Origin: an uncultured Clostridia bacterium
Lineage (GTDB): Bacteria; Bacillota; Clostridia; TANB77; CAG-508
Assembly: GCA_947601495.1 (NCBI GenBank)
Contig: CANQGE010000009.1
Coordinates: forward strand, 1 to 56,843
Direction: 5' to 3'
Length of the DNA: 56,843 nucleotides
A program made the translations under genes and the position numbers. Below the pieces are notes generated by a model, which made no database searches, was not told where the DNA came from, and worked only from the letters and a program-made list of their open reading frames with translations. Numbering within the stretch: position 1 is the stretch's first letter; every line of letters starts with the position of its first letter. Shown here one piece after another: positions 26,485 to 34,657 of the stretch.

Positions 26485-27483
26485 TTATTTATTATCATTT
26501 TCAATTAGTTTTTTTACTATTTGAACAGCATTAGAAGCTGCGCCTTTTCTAACATTATCAGAAACACACCAAAAATTTATTCCAGATTCAACACTAAAGT
26601 CTCTTCTAATTCTACCAACAAAAGATTCATCATGACCAGTTGCTTTGGTAGCTAAAGGATATATATTATTTTCAATATCGTCTTCTAAAATAACACCTTT
26701 AGTATTTTTTAGCACATTTTTTAAATCATTTAAACTAAATTTGTTTTCAAATTCTACATTTATAGATTCACTATGAGAATTAATAACAGGAACTCTAACT
26801 GCTGTTGCTGTTATTTTTAAATCAGGTCTTTTTAAAATTTTTCTTGTTTCATTTATCATTTTTTCTTCTTCTTTGGTATATCCATTATCTAAGAAAGTAT
26901 CTATATGTGGAATGCAATTATTAACTATAGGATATGGAAATTTTTTAGGTTCTTCGCCTTGAAGACCATTTTCTAAATCATTAATACCTTCTTGACCCGC
27001 ACCGGAAACAGCTTGATAAGTAGAATAAACAATTCTTTTTATTTTATAATGAGTATCTAAAGCTTTTAAAGGTATAACAGCTTGAATAGTTGAACAATTT
27101 GGATTTGCTATAATTCCTTTATTATTAGGTAATTCCTCAGGATTAACTTCTGGAACTACTAGTGGTACATCTGGCTCCATCCTAAATGCACTACTGTTAT
27201 CAACAACAATACAACCTTTTTTTGTAGCTATAGGAGCATAAGTTTTGGCTACTTCTGATCCAGCTGAGAAAATTGCAAAGTCAAAACCTGAATCAAAAGA
27301 ATCTTTGGTTAACTCTTGAACCAAGCATCTTTCTCCATTAAAGAAAAAATCGGTGCCAGCAGATTTTCTAGTAGCAAAAAGAGCACACTCAGAAATTGGC
27401 AAGTTATATTCTTGCAATATTTCTAGAACTTTTCTTCCTACTAAACCTGTAGCACCAACAACAGCTATTTTGTATTCTTTCAT
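26485..27483 (-). CDS. asd: Aspartate-semialdehyde dehydrogenase
   Basis: 332-aa NADPH-dependent enzyme making aspartate semialdehyde for lysine/diaminopimelate, threonine and methionine synthesis. N-terminal Rossmann motif VAVVGATGLVGRK-like (IAVVGATGLVGRKVLEIL), the active-site Cys in ANPNCSTIQAV, STYQAVSGAGQEG, and the catalytic His region VRVPVINSHSESI. Length and motifs fit the usual bacterial enzyme. Strong Shine-Dalgarno AAAAGGAGG. It is monocistronic on the - strand, ending in a bidirectional terminator. Confidence 0.97.
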   Translation of the reverse strand: MKEYKIAVVGATGLVGRKVLEILQEYNLPISECALFATRKSAGTDFFFNGERCLVQELTKDSFDSGFDFAIFSAGSEVAKTYAPIATKKGCIVVDNSSAFRMEPDVPLVVPEVNPEELPNNKGIIANPNCSTIQAVIPLKALDTHYKIKRIVYSTYQAVSGAGQEGINDLENGLQGEEPKKFPYPIVNNCIPHIDTFLDNGYTKEEEKMINETRKILKRPDLKITATAVRVPVINSHSESINVEFENKFSLNDLKNVLKNTKGVILEDDIENNIYPLATKATGHDESFVGRIRRDFSVESGINFWCVSDNVRKGAASNAVQIVKKLIENDNK

Positions 27484-27557
27484 AAAAACCTCCTTTTATG
27501 AATAAAACATAGTCTATAAAATATAATATTCTTTTCTTATAAAAAATGTACATAAAC

Positions 27558-28322
27558 TTAATTACTATAATATTTATAATAAAAATATTTTGAAAGTGCT
27601 TCTCTAAATTCATCATAAGAATCATATGCATCAGAATAATATTCTTCATATATTTCTTTAAGGTTTTCTTCTGGTATGTATTGATTTATATCAAAGCTAT
27701 TTTTATTGTTAGAGCTATTAGTATAATCTGAATTTGATGGATTATTATATGTTGTATTAGAATGTGGAGAACTTTTAGTTGTATTTAATGATGTAGAATT
27801 TCCACCATTTAGAAAAGAAGAAAGTTGCCAAAAATTTAATAAGAAGAATATCAAATAAATACATAAAATAATGCCAATAAGCATTAAAACTTTCTTAGCT
27901 GGCAATTTATTTACAGATCTAAAAAGATTGTCAGAAAACTGATCATACAAATTATTTTTATATGTATAATTAGAATTTGGAACTTTTGAGCGATGATAAT
28001 CTGCATATCTTTTATAACTTTCAAAATCGCTATTATTTCTATAATAATTTTGATATTTATAAGACTCAGGATTATAGTATTTAGGTGGAGTATAGTTATA
28101 TTCTACTGGAGGAGGATTAATTTCCTCATCGTAAGCTTTTTTTAACTCTTCATTAGACAAAACATCATAAGCAGAATTTATTTCTTGAGTTTTTCTTTCA
28201 GCAAAAGATTTATCGCCCTTATAAACATCAGGGTGATATTTCTTTACCAATTTCTTATAGGCTTCTTTAATTTCCTTTTTTGAAGCATTTTTATTTATTC
28301 CTAAAGTATCGTAATGAGTCAT
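27558..28322 (-). CDS. J-domain membrane protein
   Basis: 254-aa protein with an N-terminal J domain (residues 1-65; DTLGINKNASKKEIKEAYKK and the essential HPD in KYHPDVYKG), a Tyr/Asn/Pro-rich linker, one membrane helix (about 152-175, VLMLIGIILCIYLIFFLL), a Ser/Asn/Thr-rich low-complexity segment and a short acidic C-terminal domain. It would recruit and stimulate DnaK at the membrane. The zinc and client-binding domains of DnaJ itself are absent. The ATG at 28322 is preferred because GGAG sits 6-7 bp upstream; another ATG lies 12 bp earlier. Confidence 0.85.
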   Translation of the reverse strand: MTHYDTLGINKNASKKEIKEAYKKLVKKYHPDVYKGDKSFAERKTQEINSAYDVLSNEELKKAYDEEINPPPVEYNYTPPKYYNPESYKYQNYYRNNSDFESYKRYADYHRSKVPNSNYTYKNNLYDQFSDNLFRSVNKLPAKKVLMLIGIILCIYLIFFLLNFWQLSSFLNGGNSTSLNTTKSSPHSNTTYNNPSNSDYTNSSNNKNSFDINQYIPEENLKEIYEEYYSDAYDSYDEFREALSKYFYYKYYSN

Positions 28323-28495
28323 ATATATCTCCAAAATTTTATCTTATATTTATTATAAATGTAATTTAGAAAAAATACAATCTTTAAATTAAACTTATAG
28401 TATCTTTAAGTTTTGTTTTTTAAAATTTGAGAGGTGACTAATTTAAAAAGGATATTCTGAAAATTACTTTATCTTTTAAATTTTTTATCAAAAAT

Positions 28496-28864
28496 ATTCT
28501 CTTAATGTATTATATATCTTTTTAAAATGACGCGCAGCGACCAACTGAAGCGAAGCGAAAGGCGATTGGAGCAATCTTTGATTGCGACAGCAAGTCATTT
28601 ATAAAAGATATATAATACATTATGAGAATTTTTAATTTTAAAATTATGCACAGTAACCCAACTGAAGCGAAGCGAAAGGCGATTGGAGCAATCTTTGATT
28701 GCGACAGTAAGTCATTTATAAAAGATATATAATACATTATGAGAATTTTTAATTTTAAAATTATGCACAGTAACCCAACCGAAGCGTAAGCGAAGGGCGA
28801 TTGGAGCAATCTTTGATTGCGACAGCAAGTCATTTATAAAAGATATATAATACATTAAGAGAAT
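28496..28864. repeat. MITE-like palindromic repeat, copy 2 (three tandem core units)
   Basis: Outer inverted repeats ATTCTCTTAATGTATTATAT... (from 28496) and ...ATATAATACATTAAGAGAAT (to 28864) enclose three core units repeated at a period of 117 bp (starts of AAC(T/C)GAAGCG at 28543, 28660 and 28777). Each core holds the palindrome GCAATCTTTGATTGC and GCGACCAACTGAAGCG-type sequence. Short open frames inside are by-products of the repeat. The sequences on either side (28323-28495 and 28865-28964) are AT-rich with no recognisable feature beyond a weak promoter-like TTGAAA/TATAAA pair at 28911-28937. Confidence 0.9.
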
Positions 28865-28964
28865 AAATAATAAAATAATATAATATAAATGCAAACATTG
28901 CACGCAAATCTTGAAAAAAAGGAAAAAATGTTATAAAATATTAAAATATTGGAGGAATAAAAAA

Positions 28965-30326
28965 TTGCAAGAAAATTATATAGAATTAGTAAAAAAAATA
29001 AATAACGGAAAATTATTAACATATTCTATTCTTACTTTTGGATGTCAATTAAATGAAAACGATTCTGAAAAAATTGCAGGCATGCTTGAAGAAATGGGAT
29101 ATATAAAAATAGATGACTATAAAAGTGCAGATTTAGTAGTTTTTAATACTTGTTGTGTTAGAGAAAATGCAGAAGAAAAGCTTTTTGGAAAAATTGGAGA
29201 AATTAAAAAAATAAAAGAAAATAGAGAAGTTTTGCTAGCAATAGGTGGATGCATGATGCAAGAAGAAAAGATGCTTAAAAAAATAAAAACAAGCTATCCA
29301 TTTGTTAATGTAATTTTTGGTACACATACACTTCAAAATTTGCCTGAAGACATTTATAAAGCAGTTTCAAAAAATCAAAAAGTAAAAGATGTTATAGATA
29401 TTGATGGAGAAATTTATGAAGATTTACCAATAAAAAGAGAGAGCAATTTTAAAGCTTCTGTTACTATAATGTATGGATGTAATAACTTTTGCTCATATTG
29501 CATAGTTCCATATGTAAGAGGAAGAGAAAGAAGTAGAAAGCCAGAAAAAATTCTAGAAGAAATTAAAGATTTAGCTAAAAAAGGCTATAAAGAAATAACT
29601 CTTTTAGGTCAAAATGTAAATTCTTATAAAGGAAATGAAAAAATTAAAAATTTTGCAGATCTTTTAGATGAAGTTTGCAAAATAGATGGAATTGAAAAAG
29701 TAGATTTTATATCTCCACATCCAAAAGACTTTACAGATGATGTAATAGATGTAATTGCAAAAAACGAAAAAATATCTAGAATTATTCATTTACCACTTCA
29801 ATCTGGAAATACAAAAGTTTTAAAGGAAATGAATAGAAAGTATACTAAAGAACAATTTTTAGAACTAGCACAAAAAATGAAATCAAAAATAAACGGATTA
29901 GTACTATCTACAGATATAATTGTTGGTTTTCCTGGAGAAACAGATGAAGAATTTGAAGATACGTTAGATGTTGTAAGAAAAATTAACTTTGAACAAATTT
30001 TTATGTTTATATATTCAAAAAGAGACGGAACAGTAGCAGCAAAAAGAGATGACCAAGTTCCAGAAGAAATCAAACATAAAAGATTTGATAAACTAAAAGA
30101 ACTTTATGAATCTAAAGTAGATGAAAATAATGAAAGATACATAGGCACAATACAAAAAGTACTAATAGAAGGAGAAAGCAAAAATAACGAAAATACATAT
30201 ACTGCAAGAACTAACACAAATAAGGTAGTTATATTTGATAAGACTCAAAAACATAATATAGGAGATATAGTTGATTTAAAAATAACTGAATCTCATAAAT
30301 GGTATTTAAAAGGAGAAATATTATAA
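28965..30326 (+). CDS. miaB: tRNA-2-methylthio-N6-dimethylallyladenosine synthase MiaB
   Basis: 453-aa radical-SAM methylthiotransferase acting on i6A37 of tRNA. N-terminal UPF0004 domain with three cluster cysteines (TFGCQLNEND, NTCCVRENAEEK, GGCMMQEE), a radical SAM motif YGCNNFCSYCIVPYVRG, and a C-terminal TRAM domain (about 385-450). The TTG at 28965 is chosen because GGAGGAA lies 8 bp upstream; an in-frame upstream reading has no ribosome site. It is followed after 1 bp by a broken gene and then mutS, an arrangement like the common miaB-mutS neighbourhood. Confidence 0.95.
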   Translation: MQENYIELVKKINNGKLLTYSILTFGCQLNENDSEKIAGMLEEMGYIKIDDYKSADLVVFNTCCVRENAEEKLFGKIGEIKKIKENREVLLAIGGCMMQEEKMLKKIKTSYPFVNVIFGTHTLQNLPEDIYKAVSKNQKVKDVIDIDGEIYEDLPIKRESNFKASVTIMYGCNNFCSYCIVPYVRGRERSRKPEKILEEIKDLAKKGYKEITLLGQNVNSYKGNEKIKNFADLLDEVCKIDGIEKVDFISPHPKDFTDDVIDVIAKNEKISRIIHLPLQSGNTKVLKEMNRKYTKEQFLELAQKMKSKINGLVLSTDIIVGFPGETDEEFEDTLDVVRKINFEQIFMFIYSKRDGTVAAKRDDQVPEEIKHKRFDKLKELYESKVDENNERYIGTIQKVLIEGESKNNENTYTARTNTNKVVIFDKTQKHNIGDIVDLKITESHKWYLKGEIL

Positions 30327-30327
30327 T

Positions 30328-31398
30328 ATGGTCAAATCAAAAAAAGAAGGTTTTACACCTACTGAATTAAGAATTGTAGACCTTTTTTTAAAAGAAGGAT
30401 ATACAATAACATAAATTGCAGAACAGATTCAAGGATATGGAAAAACTAGAGTTAAAAATGTTATACTGGAATATTCAAAAACTAGTAAGGAAGCAGAAAG
30501 AGAAGTAAGATTAAGATTATATAATTTAAAAAATCACAGAAATTATGAATCCTTAGATGAAATAGAAAATATAGAACTTTCAGAAGAGCAAATTAAAGAA
30601 GCACATAAACTAATTATGATAGAAGGAAAATCTTTAAGAAGTTTATCTAAAAAATATGGAGTAAATAGAGAAACACTAAGAAGAGCAATTTTAGATTATC
30701 TTGATGATGAGAATGATGAAAAAGAATTTTTAGAGGCATTAGAACAAAATAGAAATAGATCATCTGGAACATCAAAAAAATCTTTTTTACAACTTTCAGA
30801 TGAGGAAAAGAAAAAAGAAATTTTTGAAAAAGTTAATCAAATTAATTTAAGCCAAGGAAGAAAAGAATATAGTGAAGACTTTTTAAAAAAAGGCTTTGAT
30901 AGAATATTTAACTACTTTTATACTGAAAGAAATGAAAATATTAAAGACGAAAAAGCTAAACTTTCTAAAGATGACATTTATGAAATGATGTATGATTTTC
31001 CCAAAATGATAGTAATGAGTTTAGAGAACAAAGTAAAACCAATGGTTGAAACTTTAGAACAACAGTTAGACCCAACAAGTGCTAGTATAATATTAAGAGA
31101 AAATCCAGCAATGTTAGGAACAGCACTTTCAAGATTGAAGTTACAAATGAAAATTTTAAAAGCTTCTGGGACATTAAAGCACGTTCTAAAGAAACCAAGA
31201 ATATTAAGAACATCTCCAGAACTTATGTATGCTTTAATAAAGAGAAATGAAATGGAAAACAGTGGAAACAGCAGTCAAACAAATCCTTTTATGAGTAGAG
31301 TAAAACTTTTAGAAAGATATCAAACAACACCAGAGCAAATAATGAAAAAATATGATATAAAAACTAAATATGGAAACGATGAATATTTTAGGAGATAA
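30328..31398 (+). pseudogene. HTH plus mTERF-like helical-repeat protein, broken by an in-frame stop
   Basis: An ATG 1 bp after miaB opens a frame that continues to 31398 but is cut by TAA at 30412-30414 (codon 29; ...GYTIT-stop-IAEQIQGYGK). The amino acid context on both sides is clearly one protein, so a CAA-to-TAA nonsense change is the simplest reading. Without the stop it would be 356 aa: an N-terminal helix-turn-helix (TELRIVDLF...IAEQIQGYGKTRVKNVI), a second one (KSLRSLSKKYGVNRETLRRAI, about residue 105), then helical repeats of about 32-34 residues with Pro-phi-phi cores (DFPKMIVMS, RENPAMLGTAL, KKPRILRTSPE), like mTERF repeats. A shorter product from ATG 30616 is possible but lacks a ribosome site. 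Confidence 0.7.
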
Positions 31399-31400
31399 AA

Positions 31401-31940
31401 ATGGAAGAAAATGATTATTTAAAGAAAATTGGATTTAGCGATTATGAAATAGAAAATTTAATGTCACAAATACAAAACCAAATAGACATTAAAGTATTAC
31501 ATGAAAAAATAAAATATTTAATTTCAGCTGGATTAGATGCAAGACAAATAAGAATTATATTAGAAGAAAATCCTTTATTTATAACAGAAGACGTTGAAAA
31601 TATTGTAAAAAATATGTGTGTGCTTTTAGAATATATTCCTAAAAGCCGTATACCAGAATGCTTAGAAATTACACCAGAAATTATTACTCTTGATGAAGAC
31701 AATTTAAAGAAAGATATTGAACTTTTAGAAAAATATGTTAATAAAAATGAATTAAAATTATTACTTATTGATAGAGGCGAAATATTTACTTTTGTGCCTA
31801 AATTTTTGAAAGAAAGAATAGAATACATTAAAAATATAAATAAAAATATAAGCATTTTTGATTTAATCATTAATAATATAGAGATTTTTGAACTAGAAGA
31901 AGATGAAATAGATATTAATGAAATAAAAAATATGCCATAG
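31401..31940 (+). CDS. mTERF-like helical-repeat protein, 179 aa
   Basis: All-helical protein built from about three repeats of 33-35 residues: IILEENPLFITEDVENI..., CLEITPEIITLDEDNLK... and LLIDRGEIFTFVPKFLK... Each begins with phi-phi-x-x-x-P/G-x-phi-phi, as in mitochondrial transcription termination factor (mTERF) repeats, whose helical superhelix binds nucleic acid. The protein is acidic, which argues against tight non-specific DNA binding. It lies 2 bp after the broken repeat gene (ribosome site AGGAG inside that gene) and 41 bp before mutS. The family link is inferred from the repeat pattern only; it could equally be another alpha-solenoid. Confidence 0.7.
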   Translation: MEENDYLKKIGFSDYEIENLMSQIQNQIDIKVLHEKIKYLISAGLDARQIRIILEENPLFITEDVENIVKNMCVLLEYIPKSRIPECLEITPEIITLDEDNLKKDIELLEKYVNKNELKLLLIDRGEIFTFVPKFLKERIEYIKNINKNISIFDLIINNIEIFELEEDEIDINEIKNMP

Positions 31941-31981
31941 CAAAATAAAGCAAAAAATAATAATGTAAGGAAGGTAAAAAA

Positions 31982-34588
31982 ATGGCAGAAGAATTTTCTC
32001 CAATGATGCAGAAATATCTTGAAACAAAAGAACAATATAAAGATTGCATGCTTTTTTATAGATTAGGCGATTTTTATGAAATGTTTTTTGATGATGCAAT
32101 AGTAGCTTCAAGAGAACTAGAAATAACACTAACTTCTAGAGCTTGTGGATTAGAAGAAAAAGCTCCGATGTGTGGAGTACCATATCATGCAGTTGATATA
32201 TATATTTCAAGACTAATATCAAAAGGATATAAAGTTGCAATATGTGAACAACTAGAAGATCCTAAAAAGGCAAAAGGAATTGTAAAAAGAGATGTAATTA
32301 GAGTTGTAACACCAGGAACTGTTATAGAATCTAATATGCTTGAAGAAAAGAAAAATAATTACATTATGACAATAGTAAAAAAAGGATTATATTATGGACT
32401 TGCAATTTGCGATATTAGTACAGGAGATTTTTATGCAACACAAATCAAATTAGAAGAAAATAATTTTGAAAAGCTATTAGATGAGTATGCTAGATTTTTG
32501 CCAGCAGAAATTGTTGTAAATACTGCAATGGGAAATTCTGAAAAAGAATTAAATATTTTAAAAGATAGAGCAAATACATTTGTTACTGTAAGAGATGACA
32601 AAAACTTTAGCGAAAGTGATGAACTTATAGTAAATTTATATACAATAATAGATAACTTTGGAAAGCCAAAAGAATCTTTAGAAAACGAAGATTTAGTTGT
32701 TTCTGCAATAAATGGATTACTAAATTATTTTACCGAAACACAAAAAGTTAAATTAGACCACATAAACAAAATTCAAATTTATGAAGTAAAAAAATATATG
32801 TCTTTAGACATTAATGCAAGAAGAAGTTTAGAGCTTACAGAAAGGATGAGAGATAAATCTAAAAAAGGTACATTAATTTGGGTATTAGATAAAACATCTA
32901 CTTCTATGGGTGGAAGACTTTTAAGACGTTGGATTAATGACCCATTATTAGATATAAAAGAAATAAATGAAAGATTAGAAGCCGTAAAAGAATTTAAAGA
33001 TAATGTAATGCTAAGAGGAGATGTAGTAGAAACTCTTAAAAAAGTATATGATATTGAAAGATTAGCTGGAAAAATAGCTTATGGAAATGTAAATGCTAGA
33101 GAATTAATATCTTTAAAAAATTCATTAAGCAATCTTCCTACTTTAAAAAGAGTATTATCTATGGCTACATCAGATATGCTTAAATCTTTATATGAAAAAT
33201 TAGATGTTTTAGAAGATATATATTCTTTAATAGATAGAGCAATTGAAGAAGACCCACCAATTTCTATAAAAGAAGGTGGAATTATAAAAAAAGGATTCAA
33301 TAAAGAAATTGATGAATATAGAGAAGCATCTACTGAAGGAAAAAATTGGATAATATCATTAGAAGCAAAGGAAAAACAAAGAACAGGTATTAAAAATTTA
33401 AAAGTAGGATATACAAAAGTTTTTGGATATTATATAGAAATAACAAAGTCTTTCCTAAAACAAGTTCCGGATAACTACATTAGAAAACAAACATTAACTG
33501 GTGGAGAAAGATTTATTACAGAAGAGTTAAAAGAAATTGAAGATAAAATATTAGGCTCTGAAGAAAAAGTAATTAACTTAGAATATGAAGAATTTACAAA
33601 AATAAGAGATGAAATTGCAAGAAACATTGAAAGATTACAAATATCTGCAACTGTTGTTTCAAATGTTGATGTTTTATCAAATTTTGCAATAGTAGCAGAA
33701 GACAATAATTATGTTTGTCCAATAATTAATGATGGAGATGTTATAAGCATTAAAAATGGACGTCATCCAGTTATAGAAAAAATGGTTCAAGATGGAATTT
33801 TTGTTGAAAATGATACATATTTAGATTGCAATGAAAACAGAGTTGCAATTATTACTGGACCTAATATGGCTGGTAAATCTACATATATGAGACAAGTTGC
33901 AATAATTACTTTAATGGCACAAATTGGATGTTTTGTTCCAGCAGAAGAGGCAACAATTGGAATTGTAGATAAAATATTTACAAGAGTTGGTGCATCAGAC
34001 GATTTAAGCAGTGGACAAAGTACATTTATGGTTGAAATGAATGAAGTTGCAAACATATTAAAAAATGCTACTCCAAAGAGCTTAGTTGTTTTAGATGAAA
34101 TTGGTAGAGGAACATCTACTTATGATGGATTATCTATTGCTTGGGCAGTTGCAGAACATATAGCAGATAAGGAAAAAATAGGTTGCAAAACTTTATTTGC
34201 CACACATTATCATGAGCTACTAGGACTAGAAGAAAAAGTAGAAGGAATAAAAAATTATCATGTTGCTGTTAAAGAAAAAGGCGAAGATGTTATTTTCTTA
34301 AGGAAAATACTAGAAGGCGGAACAGATGAAAGCTATGGAATTCACGTTGCAAAACTTGCAGGAGTTCCTAAAAATGTTGTTACTAAAGCAAATAAAATTT
34401 TACATTCACTTGAAAAAGGTGGAGTAAAAATCAAAGAGGAAAATAAAAAACAAGTTGAAGGACAATTTGATTTATTTAATTTAAAACTTGCTGATATTTC
34501 GCATGAGTTAGATAAAATAAATGTAAACGAACTTACACCAATTGATGCCTTAAACACATTAGTAAAACTAAAAGAAATGTTAAAATAA
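31982..34588 (+). CDS. mutS: DNA mismatch repair protein MutS
   Basis: 868-aa mismatch-recognition ATPase. The N-terminal mismatch-binding domain carries the Phe-x-Glu motif in RLGDFYEMFFDDA; connector, core and clamp domains follow; the ATPase domain has Walker A GPNMAGKSTYMRQ (about residue 625), the ABC-type DDLSSGQSTFMVEM, Walker B VLDEIGRGTSTYDG and the H-loop ATHYHEL. The C-terminus ends in a short dimerisation region. ATG start with Shine-Dalgarno AAGGAAGG. mutL, the usual next gene in Clostridia, is absent here and asnB follows instead. Confidence 0.97.
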   Translation: MAEEFSPMMQKYLETKEQYKDCMLFYRLGDFYEMFFDDAIVASRELEITLTSRACGLEEKAPMCGVPYHAVDIYISRLISKGYKVAICEQLEDPKKAKGIVKRDVIRVVTPGTVIESNMLEEKKNNYIMTIVKKGLYYGLAICDISTGDFYATQIKLEENNFEKLLDEYARFLPAEIVVNTAMGNSEKELNILKDRANTFVTVRDDKNFSESDELIVNLYTIIDNFGKPKESLENEDLVVSAINGLLNYFTETQKVKLDHINKIQIYEVKKYMSLDINARRSLELTERMRDKSKKGTLIWVLDKTSTSMGGRLLRRWINDPLLDIKEINERLEAVKEFKDNVMLRGDVVETLKKVYDIERLAGKIAYGNVNARELISLKNSLSNLPTLKRVLSMATSDMLKSLYEKLDVLEDIYSLIDRAIEEDPPISIKEGGIIKKGFNKEIDEYREASTEGKNWIISLEAKEKQRTGIKNLKVGYTKVFGYYIEITKSFLKQVPDNYIRKQTLTGGERFITEELKEIEDKILGSEEKVINLEYEEFTKIRDEIARNIERLQISATVVSNVDVLSNFAIVAEDNNYVCPIINDGDVISIKNGRHPVIEKMVQDGIFVENDTYLDCNENRVAIITGPNMAGKSTYMRQVAIITLMAQIGCFVPAEEATIGIVDKIFTRVGASDDLSSGQSTFMVEMNEVANILKNATPKSLVVLDEIGRGTSTYDGLSIAWAVAEHIADKEKIGCKTLFATHYHELLGLEEKVEGIKNYHVAVKEKGEDVIFLRKILEGGTDESYGIHVAKLAGVPKNVVTKANKILHSLEKGGVKIKEENKKQVEGQFDLFNLKLADISHELDKINVNELTPIDALNTLVKLKEMLK

Positions 34589-34607
34589 ACAAGCACATAA
34601 AAAATAG

Positions 34608-34649
34608 CTTCTTACATAAAATAAATTATAAATTATTTTATGTAAGGAG
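34608..34649 (+). promoter_or_regulatory. Hairpin sequestering the asnB ribosome binding site
   Basis: CTTCTTACATAAAATAA (34608-34624) pairs over all 17 positions (one G-T pair) with TTATTTTATGTAAGGAG (34633-34649) around an 8-nt A/T loop. The 3' arm contains the Shine-Dalgarno AAGGAG, 8 bp before the asnB ATG at 34658. A run of T (TTATTTTT) follows, so the same stem could also act as an intrinsic terminator of the mutS transcript. Which role dominates cannot be told from sequence. Confidence 0.7.
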
Positions 34650-34657
34650 TTATTTTT

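Noticed and set aside
28496-28864. Possible CRISPR array at 28.5 kb
   Set aside because: The units are 117 bp long with near-identical intervening sequence and outer inverted repeats; there are no unique spacers and no cas genes.
28522-28903. Short open frames in the repeats at 28.5 and 36.5 kb
   Set aside because: They read through the palindromic repeat and recur with it; no ribosome sites and no protein-like composition.
30412-30414. Reassigned TAA codon or readthrough
   Set aside because: Most genes in the window end in TAA and none of the others need it as sense, so the code is standard.
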